DNA from: Flavobacterium commune
GTDB lineage: Bacteria > Bacteroidota > Bacteroidia > Flavobacteriales > Flavobacteriaceae
DNA length: 64,000 nt
Direction: 5' to 3'
Assembly (NCBI RefSeq): GCF_001857965.1
Contig: NZ_CP017774.1
Coordinates: 744,001-808,000, forward strand
Positions 7,067 through 16,838 of this stretch are shown here, piece after piece. A program made the translations under genes and the position numbers. Each line of letters opens with the position of its first letter. The first letter of the stretch is position 1. Under the pieces are notes generated by a model, which worked only from the letters and a program-made list of their open reading frames with translations, searched no databases and had not been told where the DNA came from.

Positions 7067-8218
7067 TTATTCATTCTTCAATTCTAAATAAATCCGTTGA
7101 TATAAATTAATAATTTTTTTTCGTAATATTTCTCTTTTATAATTTTTCTGAGCAAAACTAACATTATATTCTTGGGCTTTGACTCTCATTTCTTGATTTT
7201 CAACGGCCATTTTAATCAGGCTAGCAATAGCCACAACCTCATTTGGATTTTCAATTAAAAACCCATTAACGCCATGCCTAATGACTTCTTTCGTAACATT
7301 TCCGGGATTTGATTGAACAGGAAAAACGCCCATTCCCATTGCTTCCAGCAAAGAATTAGGCATGCCATCAGAAATACTGTTTCCTACATAAAGCAAACAA
7401 GACCCAAACTTTTGCAACAGCAATTTATTCTCCACAAAAGACTTTCTACAAATTACTTCTACTTTTCTTTGTTTAAAATACTCTGATTTTTTCACATAAT
7501 CTTCTACAATTTCATCCGCACTAAAAATTAAAAAATCAATTGATGAATCAAATTGTATCAACTCAATTGCTTTTATTACAACTAATGCTTTACCAACTCC
7601 ATCATTATAACCTTTTACACAAATAGCCTTTCTGTTATTTATTGATTGTATATATTCGGATTCTATCTCAATTCCTCCATTCCCAGGAAAAACACCCAAA
7701 AATTGATTTTTAAAACCTAATTGTTGTGCTATTTGAAAATCACGATTGCAATCAGTAATTAAATAATCCACTCTATTTAAAAATGATTTTACATTATTAG
7801 TACTGACTCCTAAATTTTGATAAACATACATATCACTCCCCCAGGATGAATACACTAAAGGGATTTTATTCTGTTGCATTACTGATAAAATAGGTAAGCC
7901 CGATAATTTCATTTCGAAACAATGGACCATATCTGGCTGCACTTCTTTTATGATAGTTTCAAGTACTGTTTCGGTTTTATTAACTGTTACTTTTTCTAAT
8001 AAAGAATAGAGTCTTGGAAAGTACTTTTTAATTCTGTAGCGAAACGGATAATTCCACTTTAATTTCCAGCCATTGAATTGTTGAACCCAGTTTATTTTTT
8101 CTACAAATCCTGCCCCATCGGTAATGTCAAACCAATACACCTCATAACCGCTTTCTTTCAATTGGTTCGCCCATTGAAAAAAGTGATGATTGGGGATGGC
8201 GACTAGGAGGATTTTCAT
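7067..8218 (-). CDS. Glycosyltransferase family 1/4 (GT-B)
   Basis: The 383-residue protein has a two-Rossmann GT-B layout. The N-terminal half starts MKILLVAIPNHHFFQWANQL and contains PDMVHCFEMK (about 94-103). The C-terminal half has the donor-binding region SDGMPNSLLEAMGMGVFPVQ (about 285-304), followed by SNPGNVTKEVIRHGVNGFLI. That is the EX7E-type signature of GT4 retaining enzymes. Its start codon overlaps the stop of the preceding GT2 gene as ATGA (8215-8218), so the two are translationally coupled. Specificity is unknown. Confidence 0.85.
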   Translation of the reverse strand: MKILLVAIPNHHFFQWANQLKESGYEVYWFDITDGAGFVEKINWVQQFNGWKLKWNYPFRYRIKKYFPRLYSLLEKVTVNKTETVLETIIKEVQPDMVHCFEMKLSGLPILSVMQQNKIPLVYSSWGSDMYVYQNLGVSTNNVKSFLNRVDYLITDCNRDFQIAQQLGFKNQFLGVFPGNGGIEIESEYIQSINNRKAICVKGYNDGVGKALVVIKAIELIQFDSSIDFLIFSADEIVEDYVKKSEYFKQRKVEVICRKSFVENKLLLQKFGSCLLYVGNSISDGMPNSLLEAMGMGVFPVQSNPGNVTKEVIRHGVNGFLIENPNEVVAIASLIKMAVENQEMRVKAQEYNVSFAQKNYKREILRKKIINLYQRIYLELKNE

Positions 8219-9147
8219 TTTTCTTTTATTTGGGTAAAACTTTTAAAAACAGAATAAAAATAGAATTTAATGAAACTCCTTTTAGATTTACTAGTTTTTA
8301 AAATTCTTAAAAATTCAACAAATGCTTTTAGATAGTTTTTTTCCCTATTAAAACTGGTCATTAAATCTTTTCTTTTATTGCTAATGCTTTTTGAAATTAT
8401 TCCTTTTTTATGTTCAAAATCTTTATCCTGATATATATTTTCTAAAACATTAATAAGTATTTGAATAAAACTACTATTCTTTTTCATGTAGCCAAATGAA
8501 ATACCTATTCCCATTCTATAAACAGCTGTTACTTCATTAATAAAATGAATTTTACCTCCGTCTTTTATCGTCCATAAATAAGTTTGCCAATCACCGAAGG
8601 GAAATTGGGCAAACCATACTGGTAAACAATTCTCTATTGATTGTATGTTTCTAAATAGACAACTCACAGAGTATATATAATTATTAAAAACTAAATCATC
8701 AAAATCTACTATTTCCTTATTTGGATGGTAATGATACTCCTTTATACTACCATCTTCATAAAGTCTATTAACAGCAGTATGCACTATCGAATAATCCGGA
8801 TTATTTTCTAAAAAATCAACTTGCTTTTGAAGTTTATATTCATCAATCCAATAATCATCTCCATCACAAATGGCAATGTATTTCCCATCACATTCCTTGA
8901 TGGTTCTCATGTAATTAGCAATCAAGCCGATATTTTTTTCTAAAGGAGCTAATAATTTTATTTTTTCAGGAAATTGCTGGGCATAGCTTTCACAAATATT
9001 TCGAGTAGTATCAGTACTACCATCTTCTCCAATGACTAATTGGTAGGCAAAATTTGTTTTTTGCATCAAAATACTTTTTATAGTTTGCGCTATAAATTGT
9101 TCTTGATTGTAAGTAAGCATAAAAACACTAACTATGTATTGCTTCAT
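8215..9147 (-). CDS. Glycosyltransferase family 2
   Basis: This is a 310-residue inverting GT2. VSVFMLTYNQEQFIAQTIKS (6-25) begins the fold, LVIGEDGSTDTTR (about 38-50) is the nucleotide-binding segment, and YIAICDGDDYWID (about 90-102) carries the DxD metal site. The sequence AVYRMGIGISFGYM (about 209) resembles the region after the catalytic base in family members that act late in surface glycan assembly. There is no C-terminal membrane anchor. It is coupled to the GT4 gene downstream by a four-base overlap. Confidence 0.88.
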   Translation of the reverse strand: MKQYIVSVFMLTYNQEQFIAQTIKSILMQKTNFAYQLVIGEDGSTDTTRNICESYAQQFPEKIKLLAPLEKNIGLIANYMRTIKECDGKYIAICDGDDYWIDEYKLQKQVDFLENNPDYSIVHTAVNRLYEDGSIKEYHYHPNKEIVDFDDLVFNNYIYSVSCLFRNIQSIENCLPVWFAQFPFGDWQTYLWTIKDGGKIHFINEVTAVYRMGIGISFGYMKKNSSFIQILINVLENIYQDKDFEHKKGIISKSISNKRKDLMTSFNREKNYLKAFVEFLRILKTSKSKRSFIKFYFYSVFKSFTQIKEK

Positions 9148-9183
9148 TATCTCCTTTTTAAAAAACCTTATCTGTTAGAAAGT

Positions 9184-10260
9184 TTATTTCAATACTTCTT
9201 GAGTTGCCTTTAAATAATCTAAATTCCATTTTTGACAAGGTTCCAGATGATTTCCTTCTGCCCATTCATTCCACGCATTAATAAACAAAAATGGTTCTGG
9301 AACTTTATCCCAAGGATAATTATCCTTTATATGTTGCAACCAGCTTTTGTATTTTAGAGGAGATGATTCATGCAGAATAAAAGGGAAGTTCTTTTTCCTT
9401 GCTGAGTTATCCCACATGGGGGTAATTCCAGGAAAGACTTTTTGATTATAAACTTGCTGCATTTGATAATTAGAATAAGTCTCATAATCATTAATAACTA
9501 TTTTAGGTTGTTTATAAATACCTAAAATTTTAGTACTTTTAATTTTGATTCTTTTCAATAAACTCATTTTTGGAGCTCTTGGTGTATCTGAAAAACTGGG
9601 CTGAAACTCAAATGCGAAATCAAAATATTCTGGAAATTTTTCTTTGACTGACTTTCGAGCAAAACCAATATATAAATCTGGGAAACCTTCTCTTTTAACG
9701 GCTTCTTTCCAAATTTGGATTGTTTTTTTTATATCCGAAAATAATTCAGGACGATAAATTATAAATATTGGTTTTCCACTTACTTTTATATATCGTGAAT
9801 CTTTAAAATAAGTCAATAAATGGCTGATATGCTTAACATCATCTTCTTCAGAATACTCTTGCCTTAACAATATATCTCGTTCTGCTTCTATCCATGTTTT
9901 GGTCCAATTTTCGTTAGCCCAACACATCATAAAAGGAAGGTTTTCCTTGGAGTTTTTTAATTTTCTATCCAATGGTTCATACAACATTCTCTTTCCATTA
10001 AACCAGTAATGATAATAACAAAACCCATAAATTCCAAATTGCTTGGCTAAGGCCTCTTGAGCCAACCGAGCTTCTTCTAATCTTAAATCATAAAACCCTA
10101 AATCAGCAGGTAAATGTGGTTGATAATGCCCTAGAAATCGAGGAGCGGTTTTAGTCACATTTGTCCACTCAGTAAACCCTTTACCCCACCATTCATCATT
10201 CTCAGGTACAGGATGGAATTGGGGCAAATAAATAGCAATAGGTTTAATTTTTTGATGCAT
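9184..10260 (-). CDS. WbsX-family (glycoside hydrolase 99-like) glycosyltransferase
   Basis: The 358 residues carry the hallmarks of the WbsX/GH99-like family found in O-antigen and capsule loci. These are AIYLPQFHPVPENDEWWGKG (residues 8-27), FTEWTNVTKTAPRFLGHYQP (about 28-47), GFCYYHYWFNGKRML (about 79-93), FMMCWANENWTKTW and the C-terminal FLFINAWNEWAEGNHLEP (about 325-342). The fold is a TIM-barrel related to endo-mannosidases; members are usually annotated as lipopolysaccharide biosynthesis proteins of unproven transferase activity. The gene overlaps the upstream GT2 gene by 17 bases, so the two are probably co-translated. Confidence 0.88.
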   Translation of the reverse strand: MHQKIKPIAIYLPQFHPVPENDEWWGKGFTEWTNVTKTAPRFLGHYQPHLPADLGFYDLRLEEARLAQEALAKQFGIYGFCYYHYWFNGKRMLYEPLDRKLKNSKENLPFMMCWANENWTKTWIEAERDILLRQEYSEEDDVKHISHLLTYFKDSRYIKVSGKPIFIIYRPELFSDIKKTIQIWKEAVKREGFPDLYIGFARKSVKEKFPEYFDFAFEFQPSFSDTPRAPKMSLLKRIKIKSTKILGIYKQPKIVINDYETYSNYQMQQVYNQKVFPGITPMWDNSARKKNFPFILHESSPLKYKSWLQHIKDNYPWDKVPEPFLFINAWNEWAEGNHLEPCQKWNLDYLKATQEVLK

Positions 10261-11095
10261 AATGGTAAATTCGAGCTAATTTATCTTTTATTCTTTTATA
10301 TATTGATTTAGACCCTTTTTTCTGTATCTCTTTGTATTTTATCTTTGAAAGTTTCTGAAACTCTCTATTTTTTTCTGTTTTGAAAAAGTGCATTAAAATT
10401 AAAGCTGCTTTTAAAAAACCTAGTTTCATTATTTTAAAATCTACACTCATAGCTTTATTATGAATTCTGTATAAAGCTAAAACATTTTCATTGTTTTTTA
10501 TACTCTCCGAATAATAAAAGAGCTTCGTCCAAAACACCCAATCTTCATGATTCAATAACGATTCATCGAAATTAAGTCGATGCTTATCTATTAGTATTTT
10601 TTTAAACAAAACTGAATGACATGGAATTGATTTTCTATATTCCCAATCTAAAATAATTTCTCTTTTGAACTCTTGTTCAGACAAAAACGGAGACAAATAC
10701 CTATTTGGCACACTTCTCTCAGTATCATTTTCTAAAAAAGAAAAATAATCTGAAACACTAATATCATGAATTTGAAGGTCTTGTAACTGATATTCAAATT
10801 TCTCAGGTTTCAATAAATCATCAGCATCTAAGAGTTGTATATAATCTCCAGTCGCATTAGCTAAACCAATATTTCTTGCACTCGACAAACCTCCATTTCT
10901 TTTAAAAATATATTTGAAACGAGTATCTTTTTGCAACCATTGACGAACTTCTTCCTCAGTATTATCTTGACTCCCATCATTAATAATTATACATTCCCAG
11001 TGAATATATGTTTGATCCAATACAGATTGAAGCGTTTGCTCCAAAAAAGAAGCTTGATTATAACAAGGTATTATAACAGATATTTTTTGAGGCAT
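10244..11095 (-). CDS. Glycosyltransferase family 2
   Basis: This 283-residue GT2 has KISVIIPCYNQASFLEQTLQ (4-23), ECIIINDGSQDNTE (about 34-47), RNGGLSSARNIGLANATGDY (about 67-86) and the DxD motif LLDADDLL (about 89-96). It is clearly paralogous to the GT2 at 14228-15079, sharing the WECIIxNDGS and RNxGLxSARNxG blocks. That suggests local gene duplication within the locus. The last 17 bases overlap the WbsX-like gene. Confidence 0.9.
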   Translation of the reverse strand: MPQKISVIIPCYNQASFLEQTLQSVLDQTYIHWECIIINDGSQDNTEEEVRQWLQKDTRFKYIFKRNGGLSSARNIGLANATGDYIQLLDADDLLKPEKFEYQLQDLQIHDISVSDYFSFLENDTERSVPNRYLSPFLSEQEFKREIILDWEYRKSIPCHSVLFKKILIDKHRLNFDESLLNHEDWVFWTKLFYYSESIKNNENVLALYRIHNKAMSVDFKIMKLGFLKAALILMHFFKTEKNREFQKLSKIKYKEIQKKGSKSIYKRIKDKLARIYHYASKN

Positions 11096-11176
11096 AATTT
11101 ATTTAGAAAAATAAAATTTGGTATTGTAAAGATTATAAAATATTATTTGTTCGAAGACAAATATATTCACATACAA

Positions 11177-11986
11177 CTAAAGAATATTTCTCACCGCAAA
11201 AATACTTGACCAATGCTTATTATCTTTCCAAGCACAAAACCCTTTACTTTCAATAATTTTTAAAAACTTATTAAACTCATCTTCTTCAGTAATTGAATGC
11301 ATTTCTATATTCATCATATACACTATGTCCATCCAACTTAAATCTTCTGATTCAAGAATTGCTTTTTCAGCACCTTCAATGTCCATCTTTAAATAATCTA
11401 TATGGGTAAGCTTATTATCTTTAATTACACTATTCATACTCATCGATTGTACCTCTATAACCTCATCAATATTAAGATCATCATTGTTATCTATAATAGC
11501 ATAAGCATCAAAATTTGAACTTTTTTTATATGATACTAAACCATCTTCACACCAAACGGCCTTATTATAAATCACAACATTATCATAAAATTTTATGTTT
11601 CTTTTTGCAAGAAGAAAATTTTGCTGGTTCATCTCATATCCAATAATTTTTGCTCCAGGATATAAATGCTTCATATGTGCTATAGTAAGACCAATGTTAC
11701 TTCCCAAATCAAGTATTATGGAGTTATCCGATATTTTTGATGAACTAGGTGGTAAATGATATAAATCTTGTAAAACATAGTATACAACTTCTTTATCTAT
11801 AAAATTTTTACGAATCTTAATAGTATGTTTCCACCCTTTTGGTTTCAAAAAAACGAATCCTTTTTTATTAGTATCTACTTTAATTTTTGATAATTTAATT
11901 TTATCCATCACATTAAATAATGAATGTGAACTTAACAAAGTTTTTATCACACGATAATTTCTCTTTAAAACTCGAAATATTTTCAT
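11177..11986 (-). CDS. FkbM family methyltransferase
   Basis: The 269-residue protein has an S-adenosylmethionine-binding Rossmann domain. SIILDLGSNIGLTIAHMKHL (about 88-107) is motif I, IIGYEMNQQNFLLAKRNI (about 115-132) is motif II, and IDYLKMDIEGAEKAILESED (about 200) is the FkbM hallmark (KxDxEGxE). FkbM enzymes O-methylate sugars or polyketides, so here the likely substrate is a glycan hydroxyl. It is one of two FkbM genes in this half of the locus, and methylated sugars are common in bacterial glycans. Confidence 0.9.
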   Translation of the reverse strand: MKIFRVLKRNYRVIKTLLSSHSLFNVMDKIKLSKIKVDTNKKGFVFLKPKGWKHTIKIRKNFIDKEVVYYVLQDLYHLPPSSSKISDNSIILDLGSNIGLTIAHMKHLYPGAKIIGYEMNQQNFLLAKRNIKFYDNVVIYNKAVWCEDGLVSYKKSSNFDAYAIIDNNDDLNIDEVIEVQSMSMNSVIKDNKLTHIDYLKMDIEGAEKAILESEDLSWMDIVYMMNIEMHSITEEDEFNKFLKIIESKGFCAWKDNKHWSSIFAVRNIL

Positions 11987-12045
11987 TAGCGTTAAAATTA
12001 TTAATAAGATGATAAAATTATTATTTTTAATTTCCTCTCACTTTT

Positions 12046-12825
12046 TTAAAACTGTCTCGGTTTATTTCCCATAAACTTTATCAAATACAAAAACCTTAAA
12101 ACAGCATATCTAAACTCTATTATAAAGTTTTTACTACAGTTCCAAATACTCACAACCAATCCTTTTACAGCTTGCAATAAACTAATATCCTGATGCCATA
12201 ATTGGTAATTACCTACTACATCGTTCCTAAATCGAAAAAAATGCTGTTGGGGTGTTCTTTTTATTTCGTAATGAAAGATAGCAGGTACAAATTCAATTTC
12301 GTAGCCGTTTTCTAAAACTCTTTTAGACCATTCTTTGTCTTCAAAAGTAGCTACATCTTCCCGGAACGGATGCTTTTCCCAAATTTTTTTACTAAAGGCA
12401 GAGCCTGAAAAAATCAATCCTGATTTGTTAGGATCGGTTTTAGCTGTAACCTTATTGATGTAATTTCGATAATCATTCGTTGAGTGCAAACAACGTAGTC
12501 CTGCTAAATTGGAATTGGCTTCCATTTTTTCTCTAATTAACTTAAAAAAATCATGACTCACTGGATAGGAATGAGCACTAAAAATCACCACAATAGGAAA
12601 CTGAGCTTCCTGAGCCACCCGATTGGCACTACCGCCATAACTGAACTTTTCAATAGTTACAAAACGAGCGCCATATTGCATTGTTACTGCTTCACTATCA
12701 TCAATAGATGAGTTATCAATTACAATGATTTCCGCAATATCCGCAGCATATCTTTCGGTTAAGTTCTTTAGCAGAAAAGACAAGGCTGTGGCCTGATTTT
12801 TATTTCGAATGACTACTGAAATCAT
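12046..12825 (-). CDS. Glycosyltransferase family 2
   Basis: This 259-residue GT2 of the rhamnosyltransferase-like type has ISVVIRNKNQATALSFLLKN (2-21), IIVIDNSSIDDSEAV (about 33-47), and an HSYPVSHDFFKLIRE segment in place of a canonical DxD line. SGSAFSKKIWEKHPFRED and TFEDKEWSKRVLENGYEI (about 155-180) hold the ED motif of the catalytic region. It sits 14 bases after the DUF6056 membrane-protein gene, in the same transcription unit. Substrate unknown. Confidence 0.85.
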   Translation of the reverse strand: MISVVIRNKNQATALSFLLKNLTERYAADIAEIIVIDNSSIDDSEAVTMQYGARFVTIEKFSYGGSANRVAQEAQFPIVVIFSAHSYPVSHDFFKLIREKMEANSNLAGLRCLHSTNDYRNYINKVTAKTDPNKSGLIFSGSAFSKKIWEKHPFREDVATFEDKEWSKRVLENGYEIEFVPAIFHYEIKRTPQQHFFRFRNDVVGNYQLWHQDISLLQAVKGLVVSIWNCSKNFIIEFRYAVLRFLYLIKFMGNKPRQF

Positions 12826-12839
12826 TATTTATAATTTTA

Positions 12840-14231
12840 TCAATCTGTTACAATTGTTTTCTTTCCAAAATAAATACTATAAGCCTGATTTTTCCACTCA
12901 TTAGGATTAGCTGTAATATCATGAGCAAAAATAGTTATTGGTCTGCTATTTAATTTTGGCACTTTACAATTCGCTTCAACATTATTTTGAATCAATTGGT
13001 AACGATTTTTTAATTCCCTATCAAAATGAGATGCTGTGCCGCTTAACAAATCTTTGTAAGCCAACTTAACATTATTCTTTTTCCCTAATTGTAAAAAAAT
13101 CAAAAGAACCAGGAAGTATTTTACCTCTTTGGAAAAACTAAACAAAACACGATTTGCATCATTAAATTTCGCTAATAAAACAAATATAGAATACATAAAA
13201 CCTAATAAAAAAACAAAATAAACGGTATTAAGCGTTCTAAGTTGGGGAGCGCCACCAATACTCCAATAACTTGTAAAAAAGCCCATAAAAAGCAAACAGC
13301 AAATTACTAAAACTATCCCAACTGGATTTGTTTTTAAAAATTGAGATTCAAACTTTATCTTTTTTTTATTCAAATAATTTATATAAACCAATGAAGAAAG
13401 CACCATAAAAGGCATCCAAATTGCTAAATAAGTAGCTATACCATTGACTGTTTTCAACAATGCGTAAATAATTTTACGCTTATTAGGATAGCTGGAAGCT
13501 CTAATTACATTACCTGGTGAAAAATAAACTATAGCCGAACAAACCAAAGCAACGACAAATAAGGAGAGTAAAAAATAATTTATTTTCTGATCTCTATTAT
13601 AATGAAATATTAGAGTTACGAGTAATAATAAATCAACAAATACCATTGCTGTTTCATTCGTCCCAACAACTATTGCTATTAAAAACAGTGTAAGAATAAA
13701 ATACTTTAGAACATTTGTTTGGATTAATTTCAATAAAAAGTATATGAGCCAAATAAATAAAATATTGGATAACTGATACGTAATTGCTCCTGCTAACCAA
13801 TAAAAACCTTCTGCAACGGTAGGTATTTGTATTAAATAAACAACCATAAACAAAAACATAAATACCAAACATTCTCTTTTATTTGTACTTCCTAATACTA
13901 AAAAAGAAATTCTATATATCGAATACAACAATACTATCAGTAAAAATATGGGGATAGATTTATAAATGTAATAAGGATTTTCGACTAAAGACTGTATGCT
14001 TAATATGGCTGTCGAAATATACCTTCCTGACCAATTATGATACCAAAATACTTGTGCCTCAACAAAACCACGTAGATGACCTATGTTGTGATAAAATATA
14101 TCATCGGCACTAGGATTAGCATAAATAGAGATTAATAGAAAAGGTAAAATTGAAAGGAAACCGATTAAAACAATCCACCATTCTGTTTTTATTATTCTAT
14201 CCAATAGTCTATTTTTAATGAATCGAATCAT
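12840..14231 (-). CDS. Polytopic membrane protein, DUF6056-like (putative GT-C)
   Basis: The 463-residue protein has about eleven predicted membrane segments. An early periplasmic loop has SADDIFYHNIGHLRGFVEAQ (about 41-60) and FWYHNWSGRYISTAILSIQS (about 62-81). The acidic pair after the first membrane segment and the WSGRY motif are the features of DUF6056 proteins, which resemble GT-C lipid-linked sugar transferases. ATNETAMV-like (GTNETAMVFVDL, about 190) and FSPGNVIRASSYPNKRK (about 238) also fit. A role in transferring a sugar on the periplasmic face, or in glycan polymerisation, is inferred. The start overlaps the stop of the upstream GT2 gene by four bases. Confidence 0.78.
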   Translation of the reverse strand: MIRFIKNRLLDRIIKTEWWIVLIGFLSILPFLLISIYANPSADDIFYHNIGHLRGFVEAQVFWYHNWSGRYISTAILSIQSLVENPYYIYKSIPIFLLIVLLYSIYRISFLVLGSTNKRECLVFMFLFMVVYLIQIPTVAEGFYWLAGAITYQLSNILFIWLIYFLLKLIQTNVLKYFILTLFLIAIVVGTNETAMVFVDLLLLVTLIFHYNRDQKINYFLLSLFVVALVCSAIVYFSPGNVIRASSYPNKRKIIYALLKTVNGIATYLAIWMPFMVLSSLVYINYLNKKKIKFESQFLKTNPVGIVLVICCLLFMGFFTSYWSIGGAPQLRTLNTVYFVFLLGFMYSIFVLLAKFNDANRVLFSFSKEVKYFLVLLIFLQLGKKNNVKLAYKDLLSGTASHFDRELKNRYQLIQNNVEANCKVPKLNSRPITIFAHDITANPNEWKNQAYSIYFGKKTIVTD

Positions 14232-15079
14232 AAATTAAATATTTTTTTCAACATTTGAAACGGTTTCATAATCAACTTCCCTATTTTGTATTCCAATGAT
14301 TTTTTCAACTCCATCTTTCCCATTCGATGCGTTTTGATGTAATAAAAAAGTACTTCGGCTGTGTTATCAAAATGCTTGCAATAAATATCTTTATGCTTTT
14401 TAAAAATATATTCCATATTCTTCTCCGCATATTTATTTCGAGTATCAACTAACATTGACTTTTTTGCCCTGCGATAGTAGAACAAAAATTCTTCAACAAC
14501 TTTGTATTCTAATCCTCCCTTTGTAAGGGCAATCCAAAATTCCCAATCCTCATAACCTTTCTTCATCGTTTCATCATAGCCTCCCACTTCTTCCCAACAC
14601 TTTTTTCTATACAACGATGTAGCCACTAATGTATTTTGAAATATCAAAGCATGATAAGTAGTCCCAATTGGTTTTAATTCGTAAACAATATTACTTAGCT
14701 TATTGGTGAAAAATTTTGTATAACAAGAAACTATTGCTAAGGTATCATTAGATTCTAAAACTGGTACTATTTTTTTTAAATAATCATGATGCAAAATATC
14801 ATCAGCATCAAGGGGTAAAATAAATTCTCCTAAACTTGTTTTTATCCCTGCATTTCTGGCCGAAGGCAATCCTCCGTTTTCTTTATACAGGTATTTAAAA
14901 CGGTTATCTTTTTCTAGCCATTCTTTAGCTACTAATTCGGTAGTATCAGGACTGCCGTCGTTAACAATAATACATTCCCAGTTGGCATAGCTTTGTTCTA
15001 AAACGGACTGCAAAGCCTCACTTAAATAATGAGCTTGCTTGTAACAAGGAACAATTATGGACACTAGTGTACTATTCAT
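14228..15079 (-). CDS. Glycosyltransferase family 2
   Basis: The 283-residue GT2 has LVSIIVPCYKQAHYLSEALQ (5-24), NWECIIVNDGSPDTTE (about 33-48), ENGGLPSARNAGIKTSLGEF (about 67-86) and PLDADDILHHDYL (about 89-101). It ends in a basic tail with no membrane anchor. It is a paralogue of the GT2 at 10244-11095. ATGA overlap with the DUF6056-like gene indicates coupled translation. It lies one base after the GT2 gene at 15081. Confidence 0.9.
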   Translation of the reverse strand: MNSTLVSIIVPCYKQAHYLSEALQSVLEQSYANWECIIVNDGSPDTTELVAKEWLEKDNRFKYLYKENGGLPSARNAGIKTSLGEFILPLDADDILHHDYLKKIVPVLESNDTLAIVSCYTKFFTNKLSNIVYELKPIGTTYHALIFQNTLVATSLYRKKCWEEVGGYDETMKKGYEDWEFWIALTKGGLEYKVVEEFLFYYRRAKKSMLVDTRNKYAEKNMEYIFKKHKDIYCKHFDNTAEVLFYYIKTHRMGKMELKKSLEYKIGKLIMKPFQMLKKIFNL

Positions 15080-15080
15080 T

Positions 15081-15863
15081 TTAAAATTTATTTAAAAACC
15101 CAAATCGAATTAAGTACTTAATTATTCTTGAGCGTCTTAAACTATGGATTATTGTCATGTTTTTTAAAACATCTTCCAAATCCTGTGTATAAGCTGCATA
15201 ATTAGATTGTAAAACCTCTTGCTTTTCTTTATCAATAAGCAGCTTGTTTTCTGACAAAGAACTTATTCCATCCAAATAAAATGTTGTTAGTGATTGGTCA
15301 ACATGAAAGTATTTACAATTATACTTACAAACGCTATCAATAAAGAATTTCCAATCGGATACAATTTTAAAATCCTCTTTAAACAAACCAACTGTTTGAA
15401 ACAATTCTTTCTTAATAAATATAGCAGGATGTGGTAAACTATCCTTTAAAAAATAAGCAAATGACAATGTATCCGGATATTCTTTTACAAATTTTTTATT
15501 CTCCCCTATCACATTCATATTAAAATAAATCAAATCATAATCTACTATTGCTTGTTGATTTTTTTCTAAAACTTTGTCATTATAAAAATGATCTCCACTA
15601 TTCAAAAAAAGCAGATATTCGCCAGTTGCTCTGGCAATACCCTTATTCATAGCATGATACACTCCTTTATCTGGTTCGCTCACCCAATAATCAAATAAAT
15701 TAGTATTTCGTTCTAAATAAGCCCTACTTCCATCAGTTGAACCTCCATCAATAATGATGTATTCAAACTCTTGCCAGATTTGAGAACGGACACTTTCTAC
15801 AGTTTTTTGTAAACCTTTTAGATTATTATAGTTTACTGTGATTACGGAAATTTTAGGTTTCAA
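15081..15863 (-). CDS. Glycosyltransferase family 2 (probable TTG start)
   Basis: The open frame continues upstream to an ATG at 16001, but that start would overlap the preceding GT2 gene by 128 bases, and the extra 46 residues show no family similarity. A TTG at 15861-15863 gives 260 residues beginning (M)KPKISVITVNYNNLKGLQKT. That aligns with the starts of the two paralogues at 16839 and 55111 (both MPKLSIITINYNN) and leaves a 10-base gap to the upstream stop. Motifs are FEYIIIDGGSTDGSRAYLE, VSEPDKGVYHAMNKGIARAT and LLFLNSGDHFYND. This is the colanic-acid WcaA-like GT2 subgroup. The TTG choice is inference from alignment and spacing. Confidence 0.82.
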   Translation of the reverse strand: MKPKISVITVNYNNLKGLQKTVESVRSQIWQEFEYIIIDGGSTDGSRAYLERNTNLFDYWVSEPDKGVYHAMNKGIARATGEYLLFLNSGDHFYNDKVLEKNQQAIVDYDLIYFNMNVIGENKKFVKEYPDTLSFAYFLKDSLPHPAIFIKKELFQTVGLFKEDFKIVSDWKFFIDSVCKYNCKYFHVDQSLTTFYLDGISSLSENKLLIDKEKQEVLQSNYAAYTQDLEDVLKNMTIIHSLRRSRIIKYLIRFGFLNKF

Positions 15864-15873
15864 ACTATATTTT

Positions 15874-16830
15874 TTAATTTTTACTTCTATACAAAAATGG
15901 AAAAAGCATTTGTCTATACCTAATAACTGGAAAATATTTAATACTAAACTTGGTAAAAAGGAGCTGAGGTTGTGAGAAAAAAAATTGTGCCCATGCTCCA
16001 ATATCCTGATACAATTTATTTTGCTGTTTGTACTTCAACATCCAAATCCATTTTAATACATCATCAATAACAATAGTACTTACTTTGTTTTTACTACACC
16101 AAACAGCCATTGCTTCGTGCAGTTTTATGTTGAAAATTTTATACAATTCTTCATTATCAAAAATATTATCCTCATGCACTCCTCTTATGGCAACAGCCTT
16201 ATCAATAATTCCCGTTTCTAAACGGCACTTGATAGCCATTTTCCAAAACATTTCGGAATCTTCAGCAACTATTAATTCCTCATTAAATAATCCTGTAACA
16301 TCAAAAACGGATTTTTTAACAGTTAATCCGTTAATGTGAAAATGTCCACATTTACCATACAATAAATTTTTAAACAAGGCTTCTGGAGCGACTTTTTGTC
16401 TAACCGTATAGAGTTGGTGTGTTTTTAATTCCAATTCCGTTGCAGGTCTATAAAAATAAAAACCCACTGCATTATAAACTCCATCACAAGTTGGATTTTC
16501 TCTAAATAGTTTGAAATCATTGGCAAAACGATTGGGTAAAAAATAATCATCGGCATCCAGAAAAGCAATATAATTTCCTACGGATTTTTGAATACCTAAG
16601 TTTCTACTAGCCGAACGTCCTTTATTGACTTTATTAGGGTGATGGTATAATTTAACTATAGGATACTTAGAATGGAACTGTTCTACTATTTGCTGTGTAG
16701 CATCAGTACTTCCATCATTAATCACAATAATTTCAGTTACTTCCTTTTGTTCCAGAACTGATTGAATCGCTTTTTCAATAAAGCGTTCTACATTATAGGC
16801 AGGAATAATAACCGAAAGTGTTTGTTTCAT
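15874..16830 (-). CDS. Glycosyltransferase family 2
   Basis: The 318 residues open with LSVIIPAYNVERFIEKAIQS (4-23), then EIIVINDGSTDATQQIVEQF (about 33-52), KGRSASRNLGIQKSVGNYIA (about 70-89) and the DxD-bearing FLDADDYFLPNRF (about 90-102). LIVAEDSEMFWKMAIK (about 195-210) carries the acidic catalytic pair. The C-terminal 80 residues are aromatic-rich without a clear membrane span. It lies eight bases after the WcaA-like GT2 at 16839 and ends 10 bases before the TTG start proposed for the next gene. Confidence 0.9.
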   Translation of the reverse strand: MKQTLSVIIPAYNVERFIEKAIQSVLEQKEVTEIIVINDGSTDATQQIVEQFHSKYPIVKLYHHPNKVNKGRSASRNLGIQKSVGNYIAFLDADDYFLPNRFANDFKLFRENPTCDGVYNAVGFYFYRPATELELKTHQLYTVRQKVAPEALFKNLLYGKCGHFHINGLTVKKSVFDVTGLFNEELIVAEDSEMFWKMAIKCRLETGIIDKAVAIRGVHEDNIFDNEELYKIFNIKLHEAMAVWCSKNKVSTIVIDDVLKWIWMLKYKQQNKLYQDIGAWAQFFFSQPQLLFTKFSIKYFPVIRYRQMLFPFLYRSKN

Positions 16831-16838
16831 TTTGAATG

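Noticed and set aside
16028..16339. Plus-strand 103-codon open frame
   Set aside because: It is antisense to the GT2 gene at 15874 and has no family similarity.
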